Positions 1-7,633 of a stretch of 22,432 nt of DNA are shown here, piece by piece (the first letter of the stretch is position 1; every line of letters begins with the position of its first letter). The stretch covers positions 1-22,432 of the forward strand of contig CAKTGS010000027.1 of assembly GCA_934561485.1 (NCBI GenBank), in the 5' to 3' direction. This DNA comes from an uncultured Faecalibacterium sp. Lineage in GTDB: Bacteria; Bacillota; Clostridia; Oscillospirales; Ruminococcaceae. Both the position numbers and the translations under genes were made by a program. The notes under the pieces are model-generated. The model made no database searches. It was not told the DNA's origin and was given only the letters and a program-made list of their open reading frames with translations.

Positions 1-551
1 CCCACGACCAGCAGCGCCCCGGGCACAAAAACCCGGTGCTGGGCTTCTTCAATGTGATCTGTGAGATCTACACCACTATCATCCGCGGCACCCCCATGAT
101 GGTGCAGCTGCTCATCATGAGCATGGTCATCTTTGCCAACAGCCGCAACTTTACCATGGTGGGTGCACTGACGCTTGGCATCAACTCCGGTGCCTATGTG
201 TCCGAGATCATCCGCGGCGGCCTGATGGCCGTGGACCCCGGCCAGATGGAGGCCGGCCGCAGCCTGGGCCTGAATTACATGACCACCATGGTGGTCATCA
301 TCATCCCGCAGGCTATCCGCGCGGTGCTGCCTGCTCTGGGCAACGAGTTCATCATCCTGCTGAAGGACACCTCCCTGATCACCACCATCGGCGGCAAGGA
401 GCTGCTGTATGCCGCACAGGGCATTATGAACCGCACCTACGAAGCCATGTTCCCCCTGCTGGGCGTTGCACTGATCTACCTGGTACTGGTCATGCTGTTC
501 ACCTGGCTGCTGGGCAAGTTTGAGAGGAGGCTGGCACAAAGTGACCGATAA
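1..551 (+). CDS. Polar amino acid ABC transporter permease (5' end outside window)
   Basis: This is an inner-membrane permease subunit of a polar amino acid ABC importer (HisM/GlnP-like family). The reading frame is open from base 3 with no credible start inside the window, so the N-terminus lies upstream; about 182 residues are visible against a usual 215-230. The visible part has the family hallmark [11 protein letters not shown] near its start, then the cytoplasmic EAA loop ([13 protein letters not shown], followed by [18 protein letters not shown]), which docks on the ATPase, and a last hydrophobic segment ([20 protein letters not shown]). It overlaps the following ATPase gene by 11 bases, so the two are translationally coupled. 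The substrate-binding protein is probably upstream, outside the window. The amino acid specificity cannot be read from the permease. Family assignment is firm. Confidence 0.93.
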   Translation, partial: HDQQRPGHKNPVLGFFNVICEIYTTIIRGTPMMVQLLIMSMVIFANSRNFTMVGALTLGINSGAYVSEIIRGGLMAVDPGQMEAGRSLGLNYMTTMVVIIIPQAIRAVLPALGNEFIILLKDTSLITTIGGKELLYAAQGIMNRTYEAMFPLLGVALIYLVLVMLFTWLLGKFERRLAQSDR

Positions 552-1305
552 AATTCTGGAAGTCCGTGGTCTGACCAAGACCTACGGCGGCGTGAAGAAA
601 AAGGGCGCAAAGCAGCCCACCCCCACCCTGGACGTGCTGAGGGGCATTGACATTGACATCTACCGCGGTGATGTGGTGTGCCTGATCGGCCCTTCCGGCT
701 GCGGCAAGTCCACCTTTCTGCGCTGCCTGAACCGGCTGGAAATTCCCACTTCCGGCAGCATCAAGTTTGAAGGCACCGAGGTGGACGAAGCCCACATTGA
801 CGCTGTGCGCCAGAAGATGGGCATGGTGTTCCAGCACTTCAACCTCTTCCCGCACCTGACCGTGAAAAAGAACCTGGAACTGGCCCCCAACCTGCTCAAG
901 CTCAAGGACAAGGAAGCCATTTCCAAGCGCGCCGATGAACTGCTGGCCCGTGTGGGCCTGGCCGACAAGGCCAACGCCTACCCCCGCAGCCTTTCCGGCG
1001 GCCAGCAGCAGCGCATCGCCATTGCCCGCGCCCTGGCCATGGACCCGGACGTGATCCTGTTTGATGAGCCTACCAGCGCCCTGGACCCCGAGATGGTGGG
1101 CGAAGTGCTGGAGCTGATGAAGGAGCTGGCCCACACCGGCATCACCATGCTGGTGGTCACCCACGAGATGGGCTTTGCCCGCGAGGTATCCAACCGCGTC
1201 ATCTTCATTGATGAGGGCAGGATCCAGGAGGATGAACCGCCGCAGGAGCTGTTCAGCAATCCCAAGCACCCGCGCCTGAAGGCCTTCCTGTCCAAAATGC
1301 TGTAA
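541..1305 (+). CDS. Polar amino acid ABC transporter ATP-binding protein
   Basis: This is the cytoplasmic ATPase of the same importer (GlnQ/HisP-like), 254 residues, the usual length. Walker [10 protein letters not shown] lies at residues 50-58, the Q-loop [14 protein letters not shown] at about 95-108, signature LSGGQQQR at 151-158, Walker [13 protein letters not shown] at about 172-183 and the H-switch VVTHEM at 205-210, so every catalytic element is present. I chose the GTG at 541 because GAGAGGAGG (522-530) sits 10 bases upstream; an in-frame TTG at 520 is possible but has no ribosome binding site. The gene starts inside the permease's last codons. An insertion rich in Lys and Pro ([12 protein letters not shown], about residues 18-29) lies between the first beta strands, a small departure from the standard sequence. 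A probable terminator follows at once, making this the last gene of the importer operon. Confidence 0.95.
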   Translation: MTDKILEVRGLTKTYGGVKKKGAKQPTPTLDVLRGIDIDIYRGDVVCLIGPSGCGKSTFLRCLNRLEIPTSGSIKFEGTEVDEAHIDAVRQKMGMVFQHFNLFPHLTVKKNLELAPNLLKLKDKEAISKRADELLARVGLADKANAYPRSLSGGQQQRIAIARALAMDPDVILFDEPTSALDPEMVGEVLELMKELAHTGITMLVVTHEMGFAREVSNRVIFIDEGRIQEDEPPQELFSNPKHPRLKAFLSKML

Positions 1306-1315
1306 CCTTATTTTT

Positions 1316-1364
1316 AAAGCAACAGAAGCTTGTCCTTTGCGATGTAGGCGTTTGTTGCTTTTTT
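1316..1364 (+). terminator. Probable terminator of the amino acid importer operon
   Basis: AAGCAACA (1317-1324) pairs with TGTTGCTT (1353-1360), followed by a T run to 1364. The loop is long (28 bases), so the stem is not ideal, but the position 11 bases after the stop codon and the T run support it. Confidence 0.55.
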
Positions 1365-1379
1365 ACTAACATTTCATCC

Positions 1380-1408
1380 TTGACAATTCAGCTGTAAAGA
1401 AAGATACT
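1380..1408 (+). promoter_or_regulatory. Sigma-A type promoter of the beta-propeller gene
   Basis: A perfect -35 TTGACA (1380-1385) is followed after 17 bases by GATACT (1403-1408, four of six matches to TATAAT). It lies 60 bases before the GTG start at 1468, in AT-rich DNA, and gives this gene its own transcription unit. Confidence 0.6.
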
Positions 1409-1467
1409 TATATTGTTCGAGTTGCTTTGAACATTTTTTTCTTCGGAATTGTGGAAAGGAGTCTATT

Positions 1468-2520
1468 GTGAAAAAGTACGAATATTCATCTGGGACACTG
1501 CAGATAATGGAATCAACTCAATCCCAACCATGTTCTAAGCGGCGGCGTAAATATGCAGCATTTCTTTGCGCTCTCTTTGTTTTTATGGTTTGCTCTGGTT
1601 TTTCGTTTGATTTTCGTCTTCCGTCTGACCCATTAAAGCTTACTTCTGCTTATGGAGATACACAGGCAACGCATCCAAGTGTTTTACATTTTGATGAGCC
1701 TTGGAATGGTTATACTTTTTGGATTGCATACTCACCTTATCCGGAAGCCGATGACAGTAAAGAAAATCCCCATATTCTTGCCAGTAATGATGGTGTTAAC
1801 TGGAAACTGCCGAATGGATTCAGTAATCCTCTGGATGATACGCCTGCGAACTATAAATTTCAAGTTTGCTATAATAGTGATCCGGAGCTGGTTTATAATA
1901 GCGATACAAATGAGTTGGAATGCTGGTGGAGATATGTTGATGACAGTCATGACCATATGATCCTTTACCGCTGCCGCACGGAGGATGGTGTACATTGGAC
2001 TGAAAAAGAGATTATGCTTGAAACGGTCCGCTCCAAAGATGACTATCTCAGCCCGACACTTTTGTACGAAAATGGCATCTACCGGATGTGGTCTATCGGC
2101 GATGGTTACCGCGTCAAGTATAAGGAGTATACACCTTCAACTGGCTGGAGTGCTCCCCGGTACGCGGCATTAGCGTATGATTCGGATTCCTTGCGCTCAT
2201 GGCATTTGACAGTCCGCCATACAGACAAGGGCTATGAAATGATAGTTGTGTCCTTTGATAAGACGTCTGAGACCTATCCGCGAGGCTGTATGTCATTGTA
2301 CTACGCCTGTTCTGAGGATGGTTATGATTTTGGAACGGCAAAGAAGTTCTTCTCTCCCAGTAAAAGAAATTATCTGTGGTTCAACAAAGGTCTGTATCGT
2401 TCAACATTTACAGTGGTAGATGGTAAATATTATGTCTACTTTTCCGGCATTTCCAAGGATGAAATGCGTGGTGTAGGATTGCTTGTCGGAAACGACATCT
2501 TTGATCTCCACCTTTGCTAA
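1468..2520 (+). CDS. Exported or membrane-anchored beta-propeller protein (glycosidase-like fold, unknown function)
   Basis: A 350-residue protein, start GTG with AAAGGAG seven bases upstream. A basic patch KRRRK (24-28) precedes a hydrophobic stretch (about 29-47), so it is a signal peptide or N-terminal anchor; there is no clear lipobox. The rest is rich in Trp, Tyr and Asp and holds three blade-like repeats of S/T-x-D-G-x-x-W/F type: SNDGVNW (106-112), TEDGVHW (171-177) and SEDGYDF (282-288). Together with THPSVLHF (68-75) and SDPELVYN (137-144) this suggests a five-bladed propeller of the GH32/GH43/sialidase-like type. I cannot place it in a glycosidase family or confirm catalytic residues. 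Base composition and codon use are much more AT-rich than all neighbours (many TTT, ATA and TTA codons), which suggests horizontal acquisition. It stands alone between terminators. Confidence 0.72.
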   Translation: MKKYEYSSGTLQIMESTQSQPCSKRRRKYAAFLCALFVFMVCSGFSFDFRLPSDPLKLTSAYGDTQATHPSVLHFDEPWNGYTFWIAYSPYPEADDSKENPHILASNDGVNWKLPNGFSNPLDDTPANYKFQVCYNSDPELVYNSDTNELECWWRYVDDSHDHMILYRCRTEDGVHWTEKEIMLETVRSKDDYLSPTLLYENGIYRMWSIGDGYRVKYKEYTPSTGWSAPRYAALAYDSDSLRSWHLTVRHTDKGYEMIVVSFDKTSETYPRGCMSLYYACSEDGYDFGTAKKFFSPSKRNYLWFNKGLYRSTFTVVDGKYYVYFSGISKDEMRGVGLLVGNDIFDLHLC

Positions 2521-2596
2521 GGAGAGCTTTCTCATTTGATAAACGATAGAACAGAAACAGACGCACGTCTCCTTTATTAGCAAACAGATAGCTTAC

Positions 2597-2646
2597 AAAA
2601 AATGAGATAGACAACCCCTTTTGGGGGAAGTCTATCTCATTTTTTC
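2597..2646. terminator. Strong bidirectional terminator
   Basis: A near-perfect symmetric hairpin: ATGAGATAGAC and an inner CCCC pair with GGGG and GTCTATCTCAT around a TTTT loop, with an A run on the left and a T run on the right. It can end transcription of the beta-propeller gene (plus) and of the Hsp70-like gene (minus), which converge here. Confidence 0.9.
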
Positions 2647-2649
2647 ATT

Positions 2650-2676
2650 GGGGCTATTTTGCAACAGCCCCTTTTT
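2650..2676 (+). terminator. Second hairpin with T run (plus strand)
   Basis: GGGGCT (2650-2655) pairs with AGCCCC (2666-2671) around a loop containing TTTTGCAAC, followed by TTTTT. It works as a second plus-strand terminator right behind the bidirectional one. Its core, read on the minus strand as GGGGCTGTTGCAAAATAGCC, resembles the TGTTGCAAA core I recall from ends of some insertion sequences, but no transposase or second end is visible. Confidence 0.6.
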
Positions 2677-2718
2677 GCTTGCATATATGATCCGGCAGAT
2701 CGCGTTCTGCTGGGAAAC

Positions 2719-4536
2719 TTACAGATGATTTTCCTCGTTTTCGCTGCTGCCCTGCTCGCTGGAGTAAAGCACCATCAGGTGGTTGGCGCTCTCTTCCAGC
2801 TGGCTCTTGGCCTGGCGCAGGGCTGCTTCTTCGGTCTCGTTCATCTTTTCGGGCTTATCCTTGCGCAGGCAGCGGCGCAGGTTGGCAAGATCGGTCTTGA
2901 CGCGGTTCTTCTCGTCCTTGTCCAGTTCCTTCTTGCACTTGGATAGCGCTTCGTCCACCTTGTAGGCCAGCACCTCTGCCTGGTTGTGCAGGTCCAGCCG
3001 CTCCTTGCGGCGGCTGTCCTCGGCCTCGTAGGCGGCTGCATCTGCCATGGCGCGCTGGATCTCGTTCTCGGACAGGTTCGTGCTGCCGGTGATGGTGATG
3101 TTCTGCTCCCGGCCGGTGCCCAGGTCCTTGGCGGATACCTTGACCACGCCGTTCACATCAATGTCAAAGGTCACCTCGATCTGCGGCTTGGACGAAAAAC
3201 TGGCCCGGATGCCGTTGAGCTTGAACTTGCCCAGGGATTTGTTATCCCGTGCAAAGTGGCGCTCACCCTGCAGCACATTGATCTCCACACTGGTCTGCAT
3301 GGGGCGGGCCGTGGTAAAGATCTGGCTCTTGCGGGTGGGGATCATGCTGTTGCGGGTGATCAGCGGGGTAGCCACGCCGCCCAGCGTCTCAATGGACAGG
3401 GTCAGCGGGGTCACGTCCATCAGCACCAGGCCCTGGGCCGCCGCACCGGTGGCACCGGCCAGCTTGCCGCCGCCCTGCAGCAGGCCGCCCTGCACGGCGG
3501 CACCCATGGCCACACACTCGTCCGGGTTCAGGCTGTGGCTCGGCTCACAACCCAGCAGCTCCCGCACCTGACGCTCCACGGCAGGCATCCGGGTACTGCC
3601 GCCCACCAGCAGCACCTTGCCCAGCTGGCTGGCGGAGATGCCGGCATCCCGCAGTGCGTTCTGCACCGGGGTAACGGTGCGGGACAGCAGGTCGCCGGTC
3701 ATCATCTCAAACTGCGGGCGGGACAGCGAAATATCCAGGTGGTGGGGGCCGTCTTTGCCCACAGCAATAAAGGGCAGGTTCAGCTGGGCAGACGGCGCAC
3801 TGGACAGCTCCTTTTTGGCCTTTTCAGCTTCTTCCTTCAGGCGGCCCATGGCAGCGGGGTCGCAGGTCAGATCAATGCGGTCCGACTTTTTGAACTCCGC
3901 CACAGCGTATTCCACAATGCGCTCGTCAAAGTCATCGCCGCCCAGGTGGGTGTCGCCGCCGGTGGCCAGCACGGTAAAGGTGCCGTCCTCGATCTCGATA
4001 ATGGACACGTCAAAGGTGCCGCCGCCCAGGTCGTACACCAAAATTTTCTGCGGTGCTTCGTTGTCCAGTCCGTAGGCCACAGCCGCGGCAGTGGGTTCGT
4101 TGATGATGCGCAGCACATTCAGGCCTGCAATGCGGCCTGCGTCCTGGGTGGCCTTGCGCTGGCTGTCGTCAAAGTAAGCCGGCACCGTGATCACGGCCTC
4201 GGTCACCGGCTCGCCCAGGTAGCTCTCGGCATCCCGGCGGATCTTGGCCAGGATCATGGCACTGATCTCCTGCGGGGTCAGGTCCTTGCCATCAATGTGC
4301 ACGCGGGTATCGCTGCCCATGTGGCGCTTGATGCTGGACACCGTGCGCCCGGAGTTGGTTGCGATCTGGCGCTTGGCCGCGCCGCCCACCAGCCGCTCAC
4401 CGTCCTTGGTAAATGCCACCACGCTGGGAGTGGTGCGCTCACCCTCCGCGTTGGTGATGACCACCGGCTTGCCGCCTTCTACCACTGCCACACAGGAATT
4501 GGTCGTTCCCAGATCAATGCCGATCACTTTGCTCAT
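2719..4536 (-). CDS. dnaK: DnaK-type Hsp70 chaperone, divergent
   Basis: An ATP-dependent cytoplasmic chaperone, 605 residues. Start ATG 4536 is chosen because the protein then begins [14 protein letters not shown] and GAGAGG lies eight bases upstream. The nucleotide-binding domain shows phosphate loops [10 protein letters not shown] (6-15), [12 protein letters not shown] (168-179) and the adenosine motif [13 protein letters not shown] (308-320). It lacks the extra segment of Gram-negative DnaK in the 75-90 region, so it is of Gram-positive type. The substrate-binding domain starts near [14 protein letters not shown] (374-387) and the helical lid covers about 490-595. Oddities: a Gly/Ala-rich stretch (355-368) precedes the interdomain linker, which reads GLVLMD instead of DVLLLD; the usual PPAPRG after GKFELTGI is replaced by RASFSSK (444-450); the C-terminus ends in ENEENHL without the usual EVKD-type tail. 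No grpE, dnaJ, hrcA or CIRCE element is nearby, so it is probably a second Hsp70 rather than the main DnaK. Confidence 0.93.
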   Translation of the reverse strand: MSKVIGIDLGTTNSCVAVVEGGKPVVITNAEGERTTPSVVAFTKDGERLVGGAAKRQIATNSGRTVSSIKRHMGSDTRVHIDGKDLTPQEISAMILAKIRRDAESYLGEPVTEAVITVPAYFDDSQRKATQDAGRIAGLNVLRIINEPTAAAVAYGLDNEAPQKILVYDLGGGTFDVSIIEIEDGTFTVLATGGDTHLGGDDFDERIVEYAVAEFKKSDRIDLTCDPAAMGRLKEEAEKAKKELSSAPSAQLNLPFIAVGKDGPHHLDISLSRPQFEMMTGDLLSRTVTPVQNALRDAGISASQLGKVLLVGGSTRMPAVERQVRELLGCEPSHSLNPDECVAMGAAVQGGLLQGGGKLAGATGAAAQGLVLMDVTPLTLSIETLGGVATPLITRNSMIPTRKSQIFTTARPMQTSVEINVLQGERHFARDNKSLGKFKLNGIRASFSSKPQIEVTFDIDVNGVVKVSAKDLGTGREQNITITGSTNLSENEIQRAMADAAAYEAEDSRRKERLDLHNQAEVLAYKVDEALSKCKKELDKDEKNRVKTDLANLRRCLRKDKPEKMNETEEAALRQAKSQLEESANHLMVLYSSEQGSSENEENHL

Positions 4537-4625
4537 TCTTGTTTCCTCTCCAACTGCTCCGCCCGCATCCTGCACCGGGCAAAATTTCTTTCCTGCTTAT
4601 CTTACCGTATCCGTATGACGTTTTT

Positions 4626-5720
4626 TTAGTCCAATTGTAAAGATTCTATGTTATAGGCAGTATTCTGCGGCGGCGTGCTGGTCAGTTCCCGGGTCAGCTG
4701 CCGGGCTTCCTCCAACCGCTGGGCAGCGTCCGGCTCGCCCTCCCGCGCCTGAATGGCAAAGCCCTGTTCGGCTTCCGCCGCCAGTGCCAGCGCCTTTTTC
4801 ACCGCGGTATAGCGAGTTTCTGCCTGGGCAATGCGCAGGCAGATGCGGGGTGTATAATCAATGTCCGGCAAAGCCTGTGCACTCTGCCGCGCGCGGCGGA
4901 AATACAGCAGCGCCTTGCCGTTTTCGCCCCGGGCCGCCAGATCCTCGCCCAGCGACACCAGTGCCAGCGGCTCGCCCTGCTCGGCGGCGGCATTCCACAG
5001 CCCTCTGGCCCGGGTGCGGTCCTGCACCACGCCGCGCCCGCGGTACATGCAGTCGGCCAGCAGCGAGACCGCCATGGCATTGCCGGATTCGGCGGCCTTG
5101 TCAAAGCATTCGGCGGCGGCGGGCCAATCCCCTGCCTGAGCGGCAGCACGGCCTTCCTCGATCTTTTCCCCGCCGGGTTCTTCCGGGGTGTGGCCTGCAT
5201 GGAGCAGGCCGTTGAGCAGTGCCCCATCCAGGGTGGCCGACCGGGTCCATGGGTCGATCACCACCCCGTCAATGCCCGGTGTGCTCAGTGCCAGCTCCAT
5301 AGCATCCTGCAGGGGGTAGTCCGCCATGGGCCGTGCGGCGGTGCTGCGGTCTGCGCGGGCAGCGGCCCCGGACGTGAACAGCGGCAGCCAGTTGCGGCCT
5401 TTGCCGTTTTTCAGGGTCCACAGGGACAGCCCTTCCGCTTTCTGGGCCGGCACCGGATGCTCGACCCACGGGGCGGGGGCCGGGTGCACCGTGGCAGCCG
5501 CCTGCAGCGGCACCAGCACGTGGGTCTCTAGTTCCAGCGCATAGTTCAGTGCGCTCATCAGGGTCCAGAACGTCTCCTCGCTCTGCCCCTGATACAGCCG
5601 TTCCACAGCCTGTTCGATGGCCGGGCAGCCGGTGCCGTTGGGGCTGTAACGCAGCGCTGCGCGGGTCTGCCTGCGGCCCACCGGGCGGAACCGGATGCCG
5701 CCGTCTGTTCTTCTTGCCAT
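4626..5720 (-). CDS. SseB-domain protein with Sel1/TPR-like repeats
   Basis: A 364-residue soluble protein without signal peptide or membrane segment. Residues about 36-170 resemble the SseB N-terminal domain: a helix with FWTLMSALNYALELETHVLVPL (51-72), then LPLFTS (112-117), MADYPLQDAMELAL (132-145) and GIDGVVIDPW (149-158). Residues about 188-345 are Ala-rich helical repeats with a recognisable Sel1-type unit (MAVSLLADCMYRGRGVVQD, then LWNAAAEQGEPLA). Start: ATG 5720 is preceded by GGTGAG at four bases; ATG 5732 (MVSTM) is a possible alternative with a badly spaced GGAAG. The gene has its own promoter, is divergent from the ABC exporter and lies 89 bases upstream of the Hsp70-like gene on the same strand, so co-transcription is possible. 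The role is unknown; TPR/Sel1 repeats normally bind partner proteins. The repeat region is high-confidence helical, the SseB assignment slightly less so. Confidence 0.8.
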   Translation of the reverse strand: MARRTDGGIRFRPVGRRQTRAALRYSPNGTGCPAIEQAVERLYQGQSEETFWTLMSALNYALELETHVLVPLQAAATVHPAPAPWVEHPVPAQKAEGLSLWTLKNGKGRNWLPLFTSGAAARADRSTAARPMADYPLQDAMELALSTPGIDGVVIDPWTRSATLDGALLNGLLHAGHTPEEPGGEKIEEGRAAAQAGDWPAAAECFDKAAESGNAMAVSLLADCMYRGRGVVQDRTRARGLWNAAAEQGEPLALVSLGEDLAARGENGKALLYFRRARQSAQALPDIDYTPRICLRIAQAETRYTAVKKALALAAEAEQGFAIQAREGEPDAAQRLEEARQLTRELTSTPPQNTAYNIESLQLD

Positions 5721-5757
5721 TGTGCTCACCATACTTCCAGTTTCTGTTATCTTTATC

Positions 5758-5786
5758 AGTATAACAGGTTTTGTACAATTTCTCAA
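5758..5786 (-). promoter_or_regulatory. Promoter of the SseB/Sel1-like gene
   Basis: On the minus strand TTGAGA (5786-5781) is followed after exactly 17 bases by TATACT (5763-5758). The implied transcript starts near 5751, about 30 bases before ATG 5720, which supports that start over the longer open frame beginning at 5786. Confidence 0.7.
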
Positions 5787-5835
5787 CGGGGAAGGCTTTT
5801 GCTCTTTCCCTATGGCTTTTTGCCCCTTTCCGCGC

Positions 5836-5841
5836 TATAAT
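5836..5841 (+). promoter_or_regulatory. -10 element of the ABC exporter operon
   Basis: A perfect TATAAT lies 52 bases before the TTG start at 5894. The -35 position (about 5813-5818) reads TGGCTT, a poor match, so the promoter may be weak or activator-dependent. Confidence 0.5.
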
Positions 5842-5893
5842 GAGTAAGATTCCAACCATTTTATTACAAATGTACGAAAGAAGGAGAATTGCC

Positions 5894-7633
5894 TTGAACA
5901 ACATGCTGGGCTATTTGAAGGGCTACCGGCGCGAAAGCGTACTGGCCCCGCTCTTCAAAATGCTGGAAGCGACCTTTGACCTGTTCGTGCCGCTGGTCAT
6001 GGCTGACATTGTAAATGTCGGCATTGCGGCGCACGATTTCCACTATATCCTGGTGCGGTGCGGCATCCTGCTGGGGCTGGCCGTCATTGGCCTGGCCTGC
6101 AGCCTGACGGCGCAGTATTTTTCCGCCAAGGCGGCAGTGGGCTACTCCACGGCCCTGCGTCATGCGCTGTTTGAGCACATCCAGACCCTGAGCTTTACCG
6201 AGATGGACACCTTGGGCACCAGCACCCTGATCACCCGCATGACCAGCGATGTAAACCAGGTGCAGAGCGGCCTGAACCTGTTCCTGCGCCTGTTCCTGCG
6301 CAGCCCGTTTGTGGTGTTCGGTGCCATGATCATGGCCTTTACGGTCAACTTCAAGGCAGCTCTGATCTTTGTGGTAGCCATTCCGCTGCTGAGCGTGGTG
6401 GTGTTCGGCGTCATGGTCATCACCCGCCCGCTGTACAAGACCGTGCAGACCCGGCTGGACCGGGTGCTGGGCCTGACCCGAGAAAACCTGACCGGCGTGC
6501 GCGTGGTGCGTGCCTTTGACAAGGAGCAGAGCGAAATTGACCGCTTTGAGGACGCCAACGACCTGCTGACCAAGATGCAGCTGCACGTGGGCCACCTCTC
6601 TGCCCTGATGAGCCCGCTGACCTATGTGATCATCAACATTGCCATTGTGGCGCTGCTGTATGTGGGCAGCATTGAGATCAACATTGGCGGCATGGCCTCC
6701 GGTGACGTGATCGCACTGGTGAATTATATGAATCAGATCCTGGTGGAGCTGGTCAAGCTGGCCAACCTGATCGTGCAGGTCAGCAAGGCGCTGGCCTGTG
6801 CAGGCCGCGTGCAGGCTGTGCTGGACACCAAGCCCGGCATGGCTTTCCCCGCTAAAGTGCTGAGCGAAGTGCCCGCCGACAAGACCGGAGATGCCGTGTG
6901 CTTTGACCACGTGTCCCTGACCTACACCGGGGCCGGTGCACCCAGCCTGACCGACATCAGCTTTACCGCCAGGCGCGGCCAGACCATTGGCGTCATCGGC
7001 GGCACCGGCAGCGGAAAGTCCAGCCTGGTGAACCTGATCCCCCGCTTCTACGATGCCACCGAGGGCACCGTAGAGATCCTGGGCCGCCCGGCAGCGGATT
7101 ACCCCCGCGAAGAGCTGCACGGCAAGGTGAACGTGGTCATGCAGAAGGCCCAGCTGTTTGGCGGCACCATCCGCTCCAACCTGCTGTGGGGCAATAAGAA
7201 CGCCACCGATGCCGAGCTGTGGGCTGCACTGGAAACCGCCCAGGCGGCAGAATTTGTCAAGGGCAAGCCCCTTGGCCTGGACGAGCCTGTGGAGCAGGGC
7301 GGCCGCAACCTGTCCGGCGGCCAGAAGCAGCGCCTGACCATTGCCCGTGCCCTGGTGGGCAAACCGGATATCCTGATCTTGGACGACAGTGCCAGCGCCC
7401 TGGACTACGCCACGGACGCTGCCCTGCGCAAGGCCCTGGCCGCCCTGCCCGGGGACCTGACCGTGTTTATTGTGAGCCAGCGCGCCGCCAGCCTGCAGCA
7501 CGCCGATCAGATCCTGGTGCTGGATGACGGCAAGCTGGTGGGTCTTGGCACCCACGACCAGCTGCGCCAGAGCTGCCCCGTGTATGAAGAGATCTACGAG
7601 AGCCAGTTCAAGAAAGGGGATGCGCAGAAATGA
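5894..7633 (+). CDS. Heterodimeric ABC exporter, subunit with the degenerate ATP site (YfiB/MdlA-like)
   Basis: An ABC exporter half-transporter, 579 residues, with an N-terminal six-helix membrane domain (about 15-310) and a C-terminal ATPase. Start TTG 5894 is chosen because AAGGAG (5881-5886) lies seven bases upstream; the open frame extends further but no earlier start has such a site. Walker A GGTGSGKSS is at 369-377 and a full signature LSGGQ at 473-477. Walker B ends in D497-D498 where the catalytic glutamate is expected, and the H-switch histidine is Q529 (FIVSQRAAS). These two changes mark a degenerate, non-hydrolysing site, as known for BmrC/TM287-type subunits. It overlaps the next gene by four bases (ATGA). 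Substrate unknown; the family exports drugs, lipids or peptides. Confidence 0.92.
   Translation: MNNMLGYLKGYRRESVLAPLFKMLEATFDLFVPLVMADIVNVGIAAHDFHYILVRCGILLGLAVIGLACSLTAQYFSAKAAVGYSTALRHALFEHIQTLSFTEMDTLGTSTLITRMTSDVNQVQSGLNLFLRLFLRSPFVVFGAMIMAFTVNFKAALIFVVAIPLLSVVVFGVMVITRPLYKTVQTRLDRVLGLTRENLTGVRVVRAFDKEQSEIDRFEDANDLLTKMQLHVGHLSALMSPLTYVIINIAIVALLYVGSIEINIGGMASGDVIALVNYMNQILVELVKLANLIVQVSKALACAGRVQAVLDTKPGMAFPAKVLSEVPADKTGDAVCFDHVSLTYTGAGAPSLTDISFTARRGQTIGVIGGTGSGKSSLVNLIPRFYDATEGTVEILGRPAADYPREELHGKVNVVMQKAQLFGGTIRSNLLWGNKNATDAELWAALETAQAAEFVKGKPLGLDEPVEQGGRNLSGGQKQRLTIARALVGKPDILILDDSASALDYATDAALRKALAALPGDLTVFIVSQRAASLQHADQILVLDDGKLVGLGTHDQLRQSCPVYEEIYESQFKKGDAQK

Noticed and set aside
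2650..2676. Insertion sequence end (TGTTGCAAA core)
   Set aside because: No transposase, no second inverted end and no target duplication are visible; the sequence works fully as a terminator hairpin.
4537..4625. CIRCE/HrcA operator or a clear promoter before the Hsp70 gene
   Set aside because: No TTAGCACTC-N9-GAGTGCTAA repeat is present. TTGGAC and GATACG at 17 bases are too weak to call.
2986..4629. 547-codon plus-strand open frame opposite the Hsp70 gene
   Set aside because: A GC-rich shadow of the dnaK frame; His/Gly/Ala-rich nonsense composition and no ribosome binding site. The same applies to the long frames opposite both ABC exporter genes, uxuA, uxuB and the flavin reductase.
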